Source: Phaeovulum sp.
GTDB taxonomy: Bacteria; Pseudomonadota; Alphaproteobacteria; Rhodobacterales; Rhodobacteraceae
Assembly: GCF_030684035.1 (NCBI RefSeq)
Contig: NZ_JAUXPI010000045.1
Location: 1 to 64,000 of the forward strand
Reading direction: 5' to 3'
Length of the DNA stretch: 64,000 bases
The translations under genes were made by a program, and so were the position numbers. Positions 34,958 through 42,964 of this stretch are shown one piece after another. The notes beneath the pieces were generated by a model. The model worked only from the letters and a program-made list of their open reading frames with translations. It made no database searches and was not told the origin of the DNA. The stretch's first letter is position 1, and every line of letters starts with the position of its first letter.

Positions 34958-35920
34958 TCACGCCAGCGCGGCAGCGGCAAGAAACAGCGCAGCAATGGCA
35001 CCGGCTTCGCGGTTGGCGCGAAACAGCCGCAGGCAGACCTCGGGCCGGTCAATGTCAAGCCGCTGCATCTGCCAGAGCAGGCACCAGCCAAGCCCCCAGG
35101 GCGCTGCCAGCGCCAGTGCCAGCTTCAGCGGCGCGGCCGTGGGCAAAAGCGCCACCAGCACCGCCGCCGTCATCAGAGTGACCGTGGCCATCAGAAAAAC
35201 CCCGAGCCAGCGCCCGGTGCGCGCGCCGAAAAGCCGCGCAGTAGAGCGCACGCCGATCAGCGCATCATCTTCCTTGTCCTGATGCGCGTAGATGGTGTCG
35301 TAAAACAGCGTCCAGGCGATGCCGGAGCCGTAAAGCGCGACCGGTGCCGCCGAAAGGCTGCCGCTATGGGCAACCCATGCCAGAAGCGCGCCCCAGTTGA
35401 ACGCAAGGCCAAGGAACACCTGCGGCCACCAGGTGAACCGCTTGGCAAAAGGGTAGATCGCCACCAGCGCCAGGCTGGCGATGCCAAGCGCCACCGCCGC
35501 CCCGTTGAAGCTGAGCAAAAGCGCCCCGGCGACGGCAGTTTGCACCAGCATCCAGACCAGTGCCGCGCGCACCGAAACCTGCCCCGAGGGTATCGGCCGC
35601 GAGCGGGTGCGGGCCACGGCACCGTCGATGTCGCGGTCGGTGATGTCGTTCCAGGTGCAGCCCGCACCGCGCATCAGCGCCGCGCCGAGCGTGCAGGCGG
35701 CGATGATCCACAGGTCTTCAAGGCGCGGCGCATCGGCTGCGGCGGCAAGCGCCACGCCCCAAAGGCAGGGCAGCAGCAACAGCCAGGTGCCGATTGGCCG
35801 GTCGGCGCGTGACAGCCGCAGATAGGGGCGCGTGCGGGCCGGGGCGAAACGGTCCACCCAGTTGCCGGGCGGCGCATCGGCAACGCGCCCCGGCTCTGGC
35901 AATTCGCGGCTCTCGGTCAT
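34958..35920 (-). CDS. ubiA: 4-hydroxybenzoate polyprenyltransferase
   Basis: A 320-residue integral membrane prenyltransferase with about eight or nine helices. The two aspartate motifs are NDITDRDIDGAVARTRSRP and YAHQDKEDDALIGVRSTA, which bind the Mg-diphosphate of the polyprenyl donor. It prenylates 4-hydroxybenzoate in ubiquinone synthesis. The gene starts only 12 bp from the divergent rsmE gene; the 12-bp spacer carries an SD-like GAGG on this strand. The motif spacing fits UbiA rather than heme O synthase. Confidence 0.93.
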   Translation of the reverse strand: MTESRELPEPGRVADAPPGNWVDRFAPARTRPYLRLSRADRPIGTWLLLLPCLWGVALAAAADAPRLEDLWIIAACTLGAALMRGAGCTWNDITDRDIDGAVARTRSRPIPSGQVSVRAALVWMLVQTAVAGALLLSFNGAAVALGIASLALVAIYPFAKRFTWWPQVFLGLAFNWGALLAWVAHSGSLSAAPVALYGSGIAWTLFYDTIYAHQDKEDDALIGVRSTARLFGARTGRWLGVFLMATVTLMTAAVLVALLPTAAPLKLALALAAPWGLGWCLLWQMQRLDIDRPEVCLRLFRANREAGAIAALFLAAAALA

Positions 35921-35932
35921 AGGTTCGGCCTC

Positions 35933-36658
35933 ATGGCACAGGCAAAGATCAGGCTCTATCTAGATCAACCGCTGGCGGCGGGGCAACCGCTTCACCTGTC
36001 GCAAGCGCAGGCGCAGTACCTTTTTGCGGTGATGCGGCTTGGCGTGGGCGACAAGCTGCTGGTGTTCAACGGCCAGCAGGGCGAATGGCTGGCCGAGGTC
36101 GCCGAGGCGGCCAAGCGCGGCGGCGTTCTCAGCCCGATCGCACAGACCGCGCCGCAGCAAGACCCGCCCGACCTGTGGCTGCTTTTCGCGCCGATCAAGA
36201 AGGCGCGCACCGATTTCATCGTGGAAAAGGCGACCGAACTTGGGGCCGCGCGGATCGTGCCGGTGCAGACCGATTTCACCAATTCCGAACGCATCCGGCA
36301 GGACCGTTTGCAGGCCCATGCGGTTGAGGCGGCGGAGCAGTGCGGCGGCACCTTCGTGCCGGAAGTCGCCGGTCTGGTGCCACTTTCGCGGCTGCTCGAT
36401 GACTGGAACCCTGCCCGGCGGATCCTCTGGGCCGATGAAAGCCGCCTTGGTGTCGCCGCGACACTGGCGGGCCTCGGACCCGGCCCCTGGGCGGTGCTGG
36501 TCGGACCCGAGGGCGGCTTTTCGGCGGCAGAGCGCGCCCGGCTGGCCGGCCTTGGCTTTGTGACGCCGGTCAGCCTTGGCCCGCGCATTCTGCGCGCCGA
36601 TACCGCCGCCTGCGCCGCGCTGACGCTTTGGCAGGCCGCCCTGGGAGATTGGCGATGA
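35933..36658 (+). CDS. rsmE: 16S rRNA m3U1498 methyltransferase
   Basis: A 241-residue SPOUT-class enzyme. The N-terminal PUA-like part is followed by the deep trefoil knot with LVGPEGGFSAAER and the LGPRILRADTAACAALTLW end, where SAM binds. It methylates N3 of U1498 in helix 44 of 16S rRNA. ATG 35933 is head-to-head with ubiA, 12 bp apart. Its stop overlaps the next gene's start by ATGA. Confidence 0.94.
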   Translation: MAQAKIRLYLDQPLAAGQPLHLSQAQAQYLFAVMRLGVGDKLLVFNGQQGEWLAEVAEAAKRGGVLSPIAQTAPQQDPPDLWLLFAPIKKARTDFIVEKATELGAARIVPVQTDFTNSERIRQDRLQAHAVEAAEQCGGTFVPEVAGLVPLSRLLDDWNPARRILWADESRLGVAATLAGLGPGPWAVLVGPEGGFSAAERARLAGLGFVTPVSLGPRILRADTAACAALTLWQAALGDWR

Positions 36659-37173
36659 GCATGCTGCGCCCCGAGGCGCTGGCATGGCTGGTGCGGTGGC
36701 GCGAACTGGCGGCGGCTGTAGCGGTGGCGGCACTGGGGCTGTGGCTGGCTTCGCGCGGCGGCTATGTGCTGCTGCCACTGGGCACTGTGCTTGTTGCGCT
36801 GGGTGTGGGGTGGGTGGTCATTGCGCTGCGCCGCCTGCGGTTTGCCCGCCCCGCCACGCTGCCCGGCTGGATCGAGATCGACGAGGGCCAGCTTGGCTAT
36901 TACGGCCCCGGCATCGGCGGCTTTGTGGCGCTGCGCGACCTGAGCGAGATTCGCCTGCTGGTCTTGCGCGGGGTGCCGCATTGGCGGTTGAAGCAGGCCG
37001 ATGGGCAGGCGCTGTTGATTCCCCTTGCCGCCAAAGGTGCCGATCAGCTTTATGATGCATTTGCCACGCTTCCCGGCATCGATATGGCGCGGCTTGCCGC
37101 CGCTGCCGGTGCCAGCGTATCCGCACAGCCCACTGTGCAGGTGTTGTGGCAAAGGCTCCGGGTGCGGGGTTGA
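36655..37173 (+). CDS. two-helix membrane protein of unknown function
   Basis: A 172-residue protein with two adjacent membrane helices near the N terminus (AAAVAVAALGLWLASRGGY and LLPLGTVLVALGVGWVVIAL). A C-terminal domain from ~75 has WIEIDEGQLGYYGPGIGGFVALRDLSEIRLLVLR, which looks like a small beta-rich PH-like or ribbon domain. It is co-translated with rsmE and precedes gshA by 60 bp. I cannot assign a function. The pattern membrane helices plus PH-like domain recalls the two proteins in the pyr operon at 41 kb. Confidence 0.65.
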   Translation: MSMLRPEALAWLVRWRELAAAVAVAALGLWLASRGGYVLLPLGTVLVALGVGWVVIALRRLRFARPATLPGWIEIDEGQLGYYGPGIGGFVALRDLSEIRLLVLRGVPHWRLKQADGQALLIPLAAKGADQLYDAFATLPGIDMARLAAAAGASVSAQPTVQVLWQRLRVRG

Positions 37174-37233
37174 CTTGGCCGCTGCCGCGCTCCACCTACT
37201 CTCTCCCGAAGCCGCCAACCGGAGCGCTCCTTG

Positions 37234-38595
37234 ATGTCCATTCCCCAAGAAGGCGGCGGCCCGATCGAGCGGTTCGAGGAGTTGGCCGACTACATCGCCT
37301 CGGGCGAAAAACCGCGCGATGAGTGGCGGATCGGCACCGAGCACGAAAAGTTCGGCTACCTGACCGACAGCCTCGCGCCGCTGCCCTACGAGGGCCCGCG
37401 CAGTGTGCGCGCCGTACTCGAGGCGCTGCAGGCGCGCTTTGGCTGGCAGCCGATACTGGAGCAGGGGGCGATCATTGGCCTGAGCCGCAATGGCGCGAAC
37501 GTGAGCCTTGAACCCGGTGGCCAGCTGGAGCTTTCGGGCGCGCCGCTTGCGAGCATGCACGCGATTGCCGAAGAATTCGACACGCATATGCGCGAATGCG
37601 CCGAGGTGGTAGCAGGGATGGGCGTCGGTTTTGCCGGTATCGGTGCTGCGCCGGTCTGGACCCATGCGCAGATGCCGCGCATGCCCAAGGGTCGCTACCG
37701 GCTGATGACCGACTACATGGACAAGGTGGGCAGCCACGGCACCCAGATGATGTATCGAACCTGTACCGTGCAGGTGAACCTCGATTTCGGCTCCGAAGCC
37801 GACATGGTGCAGAAACTGCGCGTAGCGCTGGCGCTGCAACCGGTGGCGACCGCGCTCTGCGCAAGCTCTCCGTTCTTCGAGGGCAAGCCGAATGGCCACA
37901 AAAGCTGGCGCTCGCGGATCTGGCGCGATCTCGATGCCAGCCGCACCGGCATGCTGCCCTTCGCCTTCGAGCCGGGGATGGGCTATCAGCGCTACGTCGA
38001 TTGGGTGCTCGATGTGCCGATGTATTTCGTTTACCGCGACGGCAAATACATCAACGCGCTCGGCCAGTCATTCCGCGCCTTCCTGAAGGGCGAATTGCCC
38101 GCGCTGCCCGGCGAATTGCCCACGCTGAGCGACTGGGCGGACCATATGACGACCGTATTCCCCGAGGCTCGGGTGAAGAAATACCTTGAAACGCGCGGTG
38201 CCGATGCGGGCGACCGGGCGCATATGCTGGCACTTCCGGCGCTTTGGGTGGGGCTGCTTTATGACCAGAACGCGCTCGATGCTGCCTGGGATCTCGCCAA
38301 GGGCTGGAGCGTGGAAACCCGCGAGGGGCTGCGCGTTGCCGCCTCGGTCTCGGGGTTGCAGGCCGAGGCGGGCGGGGTGAAGATGCGCGACCTCGCGCGG
38401 CAGGTGGTGGCGATTTCGCGCGCCGGCCTTGCGGCGCGCGGCCGCATTGCGGGTGGTGCCGACGAGAGCCGATTTCTCGATGTGCTGGACGAGGACATTG
38501 CGACCGGGCAGGTGCAGGCCGACCGTCTGCTTGCCAGGTATCACGGCGAATGGCACGGCGATCTTTCCCACATCTATGCGGCCACGCGGCTCTGA
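37234..38595 (+). CDS. gshA: glutamate-cysteine ligase, alphaproteobacterial/plant type
   Basis: A 453-residue enzyme that joins glutamate and cysteine, the first step of glutathione synthesis. GTEHEKFGYLTDS (from ~residue 31) is the diagnostic N-terminal motif of the plant-type family, and GAIIGLSRNGANVSLEPGGQLELSG forms the glutamate/ATP site. I chose ATG 37234, with GGAG 9 bp upstream, over the in-frame TTG at 37231. Glutathione links it to the glutaredoxin at 11.7 kb. Confidence 0.93.
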   Translation: MSIPQEGGGPIERFEELADYIASGEKPRDEWRIGTEHEKFGYLTDSLAPLPYEGPRSVRAVLEALQARFGWQPILEQGAIIGLSRNGANVSLEPGGQLELSGAPLASMHAIAEEFDTHMRECAEVVAGMGVGFAGIGAAPVWTHAQMPRMPKGRYRLMTDYMDKVGSHGTQMMYRTCTVQVNLDFGSEADMVQKLRVALALQPVATALCASSPFFEGKPNGHKSWRSRIWRDLDASRTGMLPFAFEPGMGYQRYVDWVLDVPMYFVYRDGKYINALGQSFRAFLKGELPALPGELPTLSDWADHMTTVFPEARVKKYLETRGADAGDRAHMLALPALWVGLLYDQNALDAAWDLAKGWSVETREGLRVAASVSGLQAEAGGVKMRDLARQVVAISRAGLAARGRIAGGADESRFLDVLDEDIATGQVQADRLLARYHGEWHGDLSHIYAATRL

Positions 38596-38613
38596 CCCCC
38601 ATATTTGCTTGAC

Positions 38614-38626
38614 CAAACCGGGTTTG
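38614..38626. promoter_or_regulatory. 13-bp palindrome downstream of gshA
   Basis: CAAACC, one G, GGTTTG is an exact palindrome placed 18 bp after the gshA stop and 74 bp before the next start. A TTGACC hexamer overlaps its left edge (38609-38614). It may be an operator for the small membrane gene or part of a weak terminator. Confidence 0.35.
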
Positions 38627-38699
38627 AGGCTCACCTTTCGCGCTACGCGGGGTGCCGCAGCAGGTGTTCCGTGCGTTCAACAACGGACAGGGGAATGCA

Positions 38700-38975
38700 A
38701 TGAGGGACTTTTTCATCAACACCTTCGAGATCCTCGTCGGCGTGATCGTGGTGCTTTTGTGCATCGGCGTCGTGGTGTTTGCGGGCATCGCTGCCTTTGG
38801 CGGCAGCGGCATGATGGGGCCGGGCGCGCCAAGTGGGCCGCTGATGGGCCTCGGGATTCTGATCGGTGGCGCGATCTATGTGATCTTCATCGGTGGTCTG
38901 ATGTATATGGGCCTCGGCATCTATCAAAACACCAAGCGCACTGCGGAAGCGGTCGAAAAGCTTCTCCAGCGCTAG
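38700..38975 (+). CDS. small two-helix membrane protein of unknown function
   Basis: A 91-residue protein with two membrane helices (EILVGVIVVLLCIGVVVFAGIAAF and LGILIGGAIYVIFIGGLMYMGLG) joined by a glycine/methionine-rich loop, and a short basic-acidic tail (YQNTKRTAEAVEKLLQR). ATG 38700 follows a good ribosome-binding site (AGGGGA); a longer frame from 38652 lacks one. It stands alone between gshA and the convergent plsY. No family is recognised. Confidence 0.65.
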   Translation: MRDFFINTFEILVGVIVVLLCIGVVVFAGIAAFGGSGMMGPGAPSGPLMGLGILIGGAIYVIFIGGLMYMGLGIYQNTKRTAEAVEKLLQR

Positions 38976-38983
38976 GCCTGTCG

Positions 38984-39016
38984 GCCCCGGATCAGTGCTT
39001 GCCGCCGATCCGGGGC
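38984..39016. terminator. 10-bp stem hairpin between convergent genes
   Basis: GCCCCGGATC (38984-38993) and GATCCGGGGC (39007-39016) are perfect complements around a 13-nt loop. The hairpin follows the small membrane gene by 8 bp, and its right part encodes the last residues of plsY on the other strand. It may end both transcripts. No T-run is present. Confidence 0.5.
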
Positions 39017-39600
39017 TCGGTGCCTGCCGCCAGCCGAGCGATATTGGCGCGGTGGCGCCAAAAGACCAGCGCCGCAAGCACCGCGCAAAGCATCATCACA
39101 TCCGGACGGTCATAGACCCAGGCGAAGGTCACCGAGGTTGCCGCCGCCACCAGTGCCGCAAGCGACGAGATCCGGCTGCCGAGCGCCATGACCAGCCAGA
39201 CCGCGCAGACCGAAACCCCGACAGGCCAGGCAAGCGCCAGCGAAATGCCAAGGAAGGTTGCCACCCCCTTGCCGCCCTTGAAGCCCAGCCAGACCGGGTA
39301 GAGATGGCCCAGAAACGCCGCTGCCGCCGCCAGTTGCACCGCGTCTTCGGGATAAAGCGCCCGCGCGATCAGCACCGCCGCCGCCCCCTTGCCACCGTCA
39401 AGCAGCAGGGTTGCCAGCGCCGCGCCCTTGTTGCCGGTGCGCAGCACGTTGGTGGCACCGATATTGCCCGAGCCGATACTGCGCGGGTCCGCAAGACCCA
39501 GCGCCCAGGTGATGACAACCCCGAACGGGATCGCGCCAAGCAGATAGCCCAGGAGTGCCGCCAGGGCGAGCGCGCCCGCTCCGCTTTCAAGCCCCGGCAT
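38992..39600 (-). CDS. plsY: acyl-phosphate:glycerol-3-phosphate acyltransferase
   Basis: A 202-residue membrane protein with about five helices. The three PlsY motifs are present: GSGNIGATNVLR, LLLDGGKGAAAVLIA and FKGGKGVATFLG. It makes lysophosphatidic acid from acyl-phosphate. Its start overlaps the pyrC stop by one base (TGATG-type), so it is the last gene of the pyrB operon, tying phospholipid to pyrimidine synthesis. The C terminus reaches into a terminator hairpin. Confidence 0.94.
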   Translation of the reverse strand: MPGLESGAGALALAALLGYLLGAIPFGVVITWALGLADPRSIGSGNIGATNVLRTGNKGAALATLLLDGGKGAAAVLIARALYPEDAVQLAAAAAFLGHLYPVWLGFKGGKGVATFLGISLALAWPVGVSVCAVWLVMALGSRISSLAALVAAATSVTFAWVYDRPDVMMLCAVLAALVFWRHRANIARLAAGTEPRIGGKH

Positions 39601-40877
39601 CAGCAGACCTCCCCAAAAACCTGTTTCCCGGCAACGAAGGTGGCAAGCACGCGCCCCTCCATCCGCTGGCCGTCAAACGGCGTGTTCTTCGATTTCGAGC
39701 GCAGTTTTGCGCGGTCAAGCAGAAACGGCGCATCGGGGTCAAAAAGCACGAGGTCGGCGGGGGCACCCGTCGCCAACCGCCCCTGTGCGAGGCCAAGCCG
39801 ACGCGCCGGGTTGAGCGCCATTGCCCGAAAAAGCTGCGGCAGGCTGAGCGCCCCGGCGTGGAAAAGCCGCATCGCTGCGGGCAGCAGGGTTTCCAGCGCC
39901 ACCGCCCCGGCTGCCGCCTCTTCAAAGGGCAGGCGCTTGCTTTCCTCATCTTGCGGCGTGTGCATTGACGAGATCACGTCAATCAGCCCGTCGGCCACCG
40001 CCGCCACCACCGCCTTGCGGTCTTCTTCCGAACGCAGCGGCGGGCTGAGCTTGAAGAAAGTGCGGTAGTCGCCCACGTCGAATTCGTTCAGCGTCAGGTG
40101 ATGAATCGAAACCCCTGCGGTCACATCCAGCCCGTTTGCCTTGGCGCGCGCCAGCGCGGGCAAGGCACGCGCGGTGGTGATCTGGTCGGCGTGGTAGCGC
40201 GCGCCGGTCAGCTCGACCATGCCAAGGTCGCGGTCGAGCCCGATCCGCTCGGCAAGCGCCGGGGCTGCGGGCAGGCCGCGCAGGCTGGCGAATTTGCCCG
40301 AGGTGGCCGACGCGCCATGCGAAAGGTCGGCGTCTTGCGGGTGGCCGACCACCAGCGCGCCAAGCCCGCGCGCATAGATCAGCGCCCGCGCCAGCACCCG
40401 CGTATCGGTCACCACATGGTCGCAATCGGTAAAGGCCACCGCGCCGACATCGCGCAAAAAGCCGATCTCGGTCATTTCGCGGCCCTCGCGGCCCTTTGTC
40501 AGTGCCGCCATGTGGCGGATGCGCACGGGTGCCGCCTCGGCCGCGCGGCGGGTAACGAATTCCAGCAGTTCCGGCGTGTCGATGGCGGGCAGCGTGTCGG
40601 GCCGCGCGATCAGCGTGGTTACCCCGCCCGCCGCCGCCGCCAGCCCCGCCGAGCGAAAGCTTTCGCGGTGCCGCTCGCCCGGCTCGCCGACCTTCACCCC
40701 CCAATCGACGATGCCGGGGGCAAGGCACTTGCCGCCGCAGTCGATGACCCGCGCGCCCTTTGGCGCGGTGCCGCTGATCGCCGCGATATGGCCACCGCTG
40801 ACCGAGAGGCTACCCGGCGCATCGGTTAGCGCTTCGGGGTCGATCAGGCGGGCGTTGGCGAAATGGAGGGTGGTCAT
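39600..40877 (-). CDS. pyrC: dihydroorotase-like protein, probably non-catalytic (PyrC' type)
   Basis: A 425-residue amidohydrolase-fold protein aligning along its length with class I dihydroorotase. The metal ligands are mostly lost: the HxH of the DxHxHxRxPG motif is D58-W-G60-V-K62, the histidine of YHxxHxST is Q232, and the aspartate of ATDHAP is M305. H179 and the HHL segment remain. It likely cannot close carbamoyl-aspartate. By analogy with Pseudomonas PyrC' it may instead assemble with PyrB (aspartate transcarbamoylase). It sits in the pyrB operon and overlaps both neighbours. Confidence 0.85.
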   Translation of the reverse strand: MTTLHFANARLIDPEALTDAPGSLSVSGGHIAAISGTAPKGARVIDCGGKCLAPGIVDWGVKVGEPGERHRESFRSAGLAAAAGGVTTLIARPDTLPAIDTPELLEFVTRRAAEAAPVRIRHMAALTKGREGREMTEIGFLRDVGAVAFTDCDHVVTDTRVLARALIYARGLGALVVGHPQDADLSHGASATSGKFASLRGLPAAPALAERIGLDRDLGMVELTGARYHADQITTARALPALARAKANGLDVTAGVSIHHLTLNEFDVGDYRTFFKLSPPLRSEEDRKAVVAAVADGLIDVISSMHTPQDEESKRLPFEEAAAGAVALETLLPAAMRLFHAGALSLPQLFRAMALNPARRLGLAQGRLATGAPADLVLFDPDAPFLLDRAKLRSKSKNTPFDGQRMEGRVLATFVAGKQVFGEVC

Positions 40878-41419
40878 CGGGCGGCTTTCTGTATTTCGCG
40901 CAACTTCTCCAGCACCTCGCCTGCATCGTGAATATGCTCGAAGCCGATTGGCACCAGCCGGTCGCGCTTGTTGATGCGGCGCATCACCGAGGCGAAATGC
41001 ACCGAAGCCGGGTCTTCGCCTTCCAGCGTCAGCACCGTGTCGGCGGCGATCGGATAGGCGGCAAGGCTGCGCCCCGAGGTCAGCGTGTCGGTGGCGATGA
41101 AGGCGCGCCTTGTGGTCAGCGTGTACCAGGTGTGCCGCAACCGGTAGGTTCGCCAGACCGGACCGCCCACCGCAATCGCCGCGCCCACGCTGAAATGAAT
41201 CAACCCGAAGGCCCAGAAAAACCCACCCGCGCTTGCCGCAATCACCATCCAGACCAGCGCGAAACCGGCAAAGATGAAGCCGAAAAGCCCGGTTACAAGG
41301 TCGCGCCAGCCGAAGCGGAATCGCCCGTCAGGCCGCCCCTGCCAGATGATCGCTTCGCCTGCATCAAGAATCCCCCCCCAGCCGGGAGGGGTGGCGATGG
41401 TTGTGGGTGTTTTGCTCAT
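40874..41419 (-). CDS. PH-like membrane protein in the pyr operon (second of two)
   Basis: A 181-residue protein with two membrane helices (DLVTGLFGFIFAGFALVWMVIAA and FFWAFGLIHFSVGAAIAVGG) and a C-terminal bacterial PH-like domain: HTWYTLTTRRAFIATD, then beta strands and the helix DAGEVLEKLREIQKA. Such domains read membrane or protein surfaces, but no function is established here. It overlaps pyrC and the other PH-like gene by 4 bp each, so all are made together. Confidence 0.72.
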   Translation of the reverse strand: MSKTPTTIATPPGWGGILDAGEAIIWQGRPDGRFRFGWRDLVTGLFGFIFAGFALVWMVIAASAGGFFWAFGLIHFSVGAAIAVGGPVWRTYRLRHTWYTLTTRRAFIATDTLTSGRSLAAYPIAADTVLTLEGEDPASVHFASVMRRINKRDRLVPIGFEHIHDAGEVLEKLREIQKAAR

Positions 41420-41901
41420 GGCTTCACCTTTGCCCGCGCATCCCTTGCCCTCTCGATTGTGGCAATGGTCGCGCCGCTGTCGGCCAGATGCTTGATGAGG
41501 TGCTTGGCACCGCCCTTGGTGACGATCTGCACATCCCCCATCATGCGGCGGAGCGCGGCGATTTCAAGCAACATCACCTGCCGCCCCTGCGGCCCGATCA
41601 GGCGGCGGTCGGTCAACTGCCAGCGACGCGAGAAGGCTTCCGAGGCGAGATAGAGACCGCGCGCCGCCACCGCCGCCGCCACCGCAGGCAAGGCGATCGG
41701 AATTTGCCCGGCGCGGTCGAAGAAAGGCAGGATCGCCACCACCCCCGCCGCCCCCAATGCCGCCATTGCCGCATGGTCAAGCCAATAGCGGCGGCGGTCA
41801 GCCACGAAGACCGCGATAAGCCGCTCGCCCGGCTCCAGCGGCAGCTCGGAAGCCGGGCCGGGGCGGTAGTCTTGCACCCTGTCGCGCTTGATCTCAGGCA
41901 T
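41416..41901 (-). CDS. PH-like membrane protein in the pyr operon (first of two)
   Basis: A 161-residue protein: a hydrophobic region with two helices ([23 protein letters not shown] and [19 protein letters not shown]) followed by a PH-like domain, [26 protein letters not shown], and a helix carrying KHLIKHLAD. It resembles the next gene in layout. ATG 41901 was taken because it overlaps the pyrB stop by 8 bp; the longer frame to 41928 lies inside pyrB. Function unknown. Confidence 0.7.
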   Translation of the reverse strand: MPEIKRDRVQDYRPGPASELPLEPGERLIAVFVADRRRYWLDHAAMAALGAAGVVAILPFFDRAGQIPIALPAVAAAVAARGLYLASEAFSRRWQLTDRRLIGPQGRQVMLLEIAALRRMMGDVQIVTKGGAKHLIKHLADSGATIATIERARDARAKVKP

Positions 41902-42859
41902 AGAGGCCCCCTGTCGCTGCGCGCCCACGTTCGGCCCGCAGGTTCTGCGCCAGAAGGTCCATGCAGGCCATGCGCACCGCCACCCCCATCTCGACCTGAT
42001 CCTGAATCACGCTGCGGTTGATGTCGTCAGCCAGTTCACCGTCGATTTCCACCCCCCGGTTCATCGGGCCGGGGTGCATGACGATGGCATCGGGCTTTGC
42101 GTTCGCCAGTTTTTCGGCATCCAGCCCGTAGCGGTGGTAATATTCGCGCTCCGAGGGGATAAAGCCGCCATCCATCCGCTCTTTCTGAAGCCGCAGCATC
42201 ATGACCACGTCGGCACCCTCCAGCCCCGCGGCCATGTCGTCATGCACCTCGCAACCGAACTCCGCAACGCCGGTCGGCATCAGCGTTGGCGGGCCGATTA
42301 GGCGGATGCGGTTTTCCATCTTGCCAAGCAGAATGAGGTTCGAGCGCGCCACCCGGCTGTGCGCGATATCGCCGCAGATCGCCACCGTCAGGCGCTGGAT
42401 GCGTCCCTTTGCCCGGCGGATGGTGAGCGCATCCAGCAGCGCCTGTGTCGGGTGTTCGTGGCGTCCGTCGCCGGCGTTCAGGACCGCGCAATTGACCTTT
42501 TCCGCCAGCAGGTTGACCGCACCCGAGGCGGGGTGACGCACGACCAGCAGGTCGGGGTGCATGGCATTGAGCGTCAGCGCCGTGTCGATCAGCGTTTCGC
42601 CCTTTTTCACGCTTGAATGCGCCACCGACATGTTCATCACGTCGGCCCCGAGCCGCTTGCCTGCCAGCTCGAAGCTCGACTGGGTGCGGGTCGAGGCTTC
42701 GAAGAACATGTTGATCTGGGTCATCCCGGCCAGCGCATCGGAATGCTTGATGGTGCGGCGGCTCAGTTCGACATAGCGATCGGACAGGTCGAGTACGGCG
42801 CGGATATCCTCGGGCGTAAGCTGCTCGATGCCCAGAAGGTGGCGCGCGCGGAATGTCAT
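41894..42859 (-). CDS. pyrB: aspartate carbamoyltransferase catalytic subunit
   Basis: A 321-residue transcarbamoylase. The carbamoyl-phosphate loop [12 protein letters not shown] (~52-63), RHPASGAV and [14 protein letters not shown] are intact, and [12 protein letters not shown] near the end completes the active site. It makes carbamoyl-aspartate. ATG 42859 starts the family N terminus [14 protein letters not shown]. The operon has no pyrI; the dihydroorotase-like partner two genes downstream may take the structural role. The UDG gene is divergent, 105 bp away. Confidence 0.95.
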   Translation of the reverse strand: MTFRARHLLGIEQLTPEDIRAVLDLSDRYVELSRRTIKHSDALAGMTQINMFFEASTRTQSSFELAGKRLGADVMNMSVAHSSVKKGETLIDTALTLNAMHPDLLVVRHPASGAVNLLAEKVNCAVLNAGDGRHEHPTQALLDALTIRRAKGRIQRLTVAICGDIAHSRVARSNLILLGKMENRIRLIGPPTLMPTGVAEFGCEVHDDMAAGLEGADVVMMLRLQKERMDGGFIPSEREYYHRYGLDAEKLANAKPDAIVMHPGPMNRGVEIDGELADDINRSVIQDQVEMGVAVRMACMDLLAQNLRAERGRAATGGLYA

Positions 42860-42964
42860 GGCAGCCCTCGTCCCCCGTTTTTTCTGCTTATGACAAAACC
42901 AGCGCATTGCGGCAATCGGATTGCGCGCGGTTTACCTTTGCTGCCACCCGGCCTAGATTTGGCG

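Noticed and set aside
33206-35812. 868-residue open frame on the plus strand
   Set aside because: It is antisense to the OmpA/BON and ubiA genes, whose products have clear motifs. In GC-rich DNA, long antisense frames without stops are common; the protein is low-complexity and rich in Arg, His and Gln.
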